Shown here piece after piece: positions 6,396 to 6,644 of a DNA stretch of 6,644 nucleotides (position 1 is its first letter; the number at the start of each line of letters is the position of its first letter). A program made the position numbers and the translations under genes. The notes under the pieces are model-generated. The model did no database searches. It had not been told where the DNA came from and worked only from the letters and a program-made list of their open reading frames with translations. The stretch lies in NCBI GenBank assembly GCA_937901435.1, contig CALGTJ010000556.1, positions 1 through 6,644 of the forward strand. Reading direction: 5' to 3'. This DNA is from an uncultured Rhodobacter sp. (GTDB lineage: Bacteria; Pseudomonadota; Alphaproteobacteria; Rhodobacterales; Rhodobacteraceae).

Positions 6396-6644
6396 AAAGC
6401 CAAAAAAGCACTAATAGTAGAATGGGAATGGGATTCTCCTGCTGAAAATAGTCAAGACCACGAATTCAAACTTGAACAATCTCTCCAATCTGGAGTTAAA
6501 GAATTGGCACGAAAAGACGGAAATCCCGAACAAACTTTCAAAAATGCATCTCAAGTTATCGAAAAGATCTTTAGCGCACCTTTTCTTGCCCATAATACCA
6601 TGGAGCCTATGAATTTCTTTGCTGAGGTAAGCAAAGAAAAAGCT
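6384..6644 (+). CDS. Internal fragment of an IorB / xanthine-dehydrogenase-family molybdopterin-binding subunit, Bacteroidetes-like
   Basis: The plus-strand frame is open from the join to the window end with no start or stop, so it is partial at both ends (about 87 codons). It reads [18 protein letters not shown] near the join and [18 protein letters not shown] further on. Both match the large molybdenum-hydroxylase subunit of the isoquinoline 1-oxidoreductase beta (IorB) / aldehyde oxidase type. The PFLAHxTMEPMN segment marks the start of the molybdopterin-binding region after the hammerhead-like domain. Such subunits oxidise aldehydes or N-heterocycles together with a small 2Fe-2S subunit. 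The 38% GC, AT-rich codons and sequence style resemble flavobacterial homologues as I remember them, unlike everything to the left. The source assignment is inference; the family assignment is firm. Confidence 0.82.

Noticed and set aside
6411..6593. Minus-strand 60-codon open frame in the AT-rich end
   Set aside because: The opposite strand encodes a clear IorB-family fragment, so this is its antisense.
6381..6644. A real mobile-element insertion or horizontal transfer disrupting clpB
   Set aside because: There are no terminal repeats, target duplication, transposase or integrase, and the foreign DNA itself begins in mid-gene. A join artefact is simpler.

Overview
The first ~6.38 kb looks like chromosomal DNA of an alphaproteobacterium, most likely Rhodobacteraceae (roseobacter type). 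The basis is GC-rich coding DNA (50 of 80 bases are G/C in 6301-6380 by hand count), the ClpB sequence as I remember this family, and the presence of a Tat-exported MsrP and a membrane-anchored glutamate-synthase-like protein. The last ~260 bases differ: 95 of 249 bases (38%) are G/C in 6396-6644, and they encode part of a Bacteroidetes/Flavobacteria-like molybdenum hydroxylase. The two parts meet inside two genes at about 6381-6388. I read this as a chimeric join, most likely an assembly or library artefact.

Layout from left to right. (1) 52-981, minus: msrP, the Mo-containing catalytic subunit of the periplasmic methionine sulfoxide reductase. (2) 1051-2553, minus: a membrane-anchored FMN / [3Fe-4S] glutamate-synthase-domain protein, transcribed toward msrP with a 69-base gap that holds a weak terminator-like hairpin. 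(3) 2554-2877: a 324-base divergent intergenic region with one weak minus-strand promoter candidate. (4) 2878-3354, plus: a small exported fasciclin (FAS1) protein, followed by a very strong terminator. (5) 3661-3900, plus: a small exported protein with two EF-hands, preceded by a 9-bp inverted repeat just upstream of its ribosome binding site. (6) 3901-4060: a run of nested inverted repeats (11-bp outer stem, 12-bp bulged inner stem, apical hairpin) ending in a GC-rich intrinsic terminator. This is a candidate structured RNA or a structured 3' UTR and is the most interesting unexplained signal here. (7) 4136 to about 6385, minus: clpB, lacking its N-terminal domain because the native sequence stops at the join. 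(8) About 6384-6644, plus: an internal fragment of an IorB/xanthine-dehydrogenase-family molybdopterin-binding subunit.

The themes are protein quality control and envelope proteins. MsrP repairs oxidised methionines in the periplasm, ClpB rescues aggregated proteins in the cytosol, and the two small exported proteins are probable extracytoplasmic adhesion and Ca2+-binding proteins. I see no defence system, mobile element, CRISPR array, tRNA or rRNA. Nothing shows that these genes act as one system. The two small plus-strand genes each have their own terminator and are probably separate transcription units.
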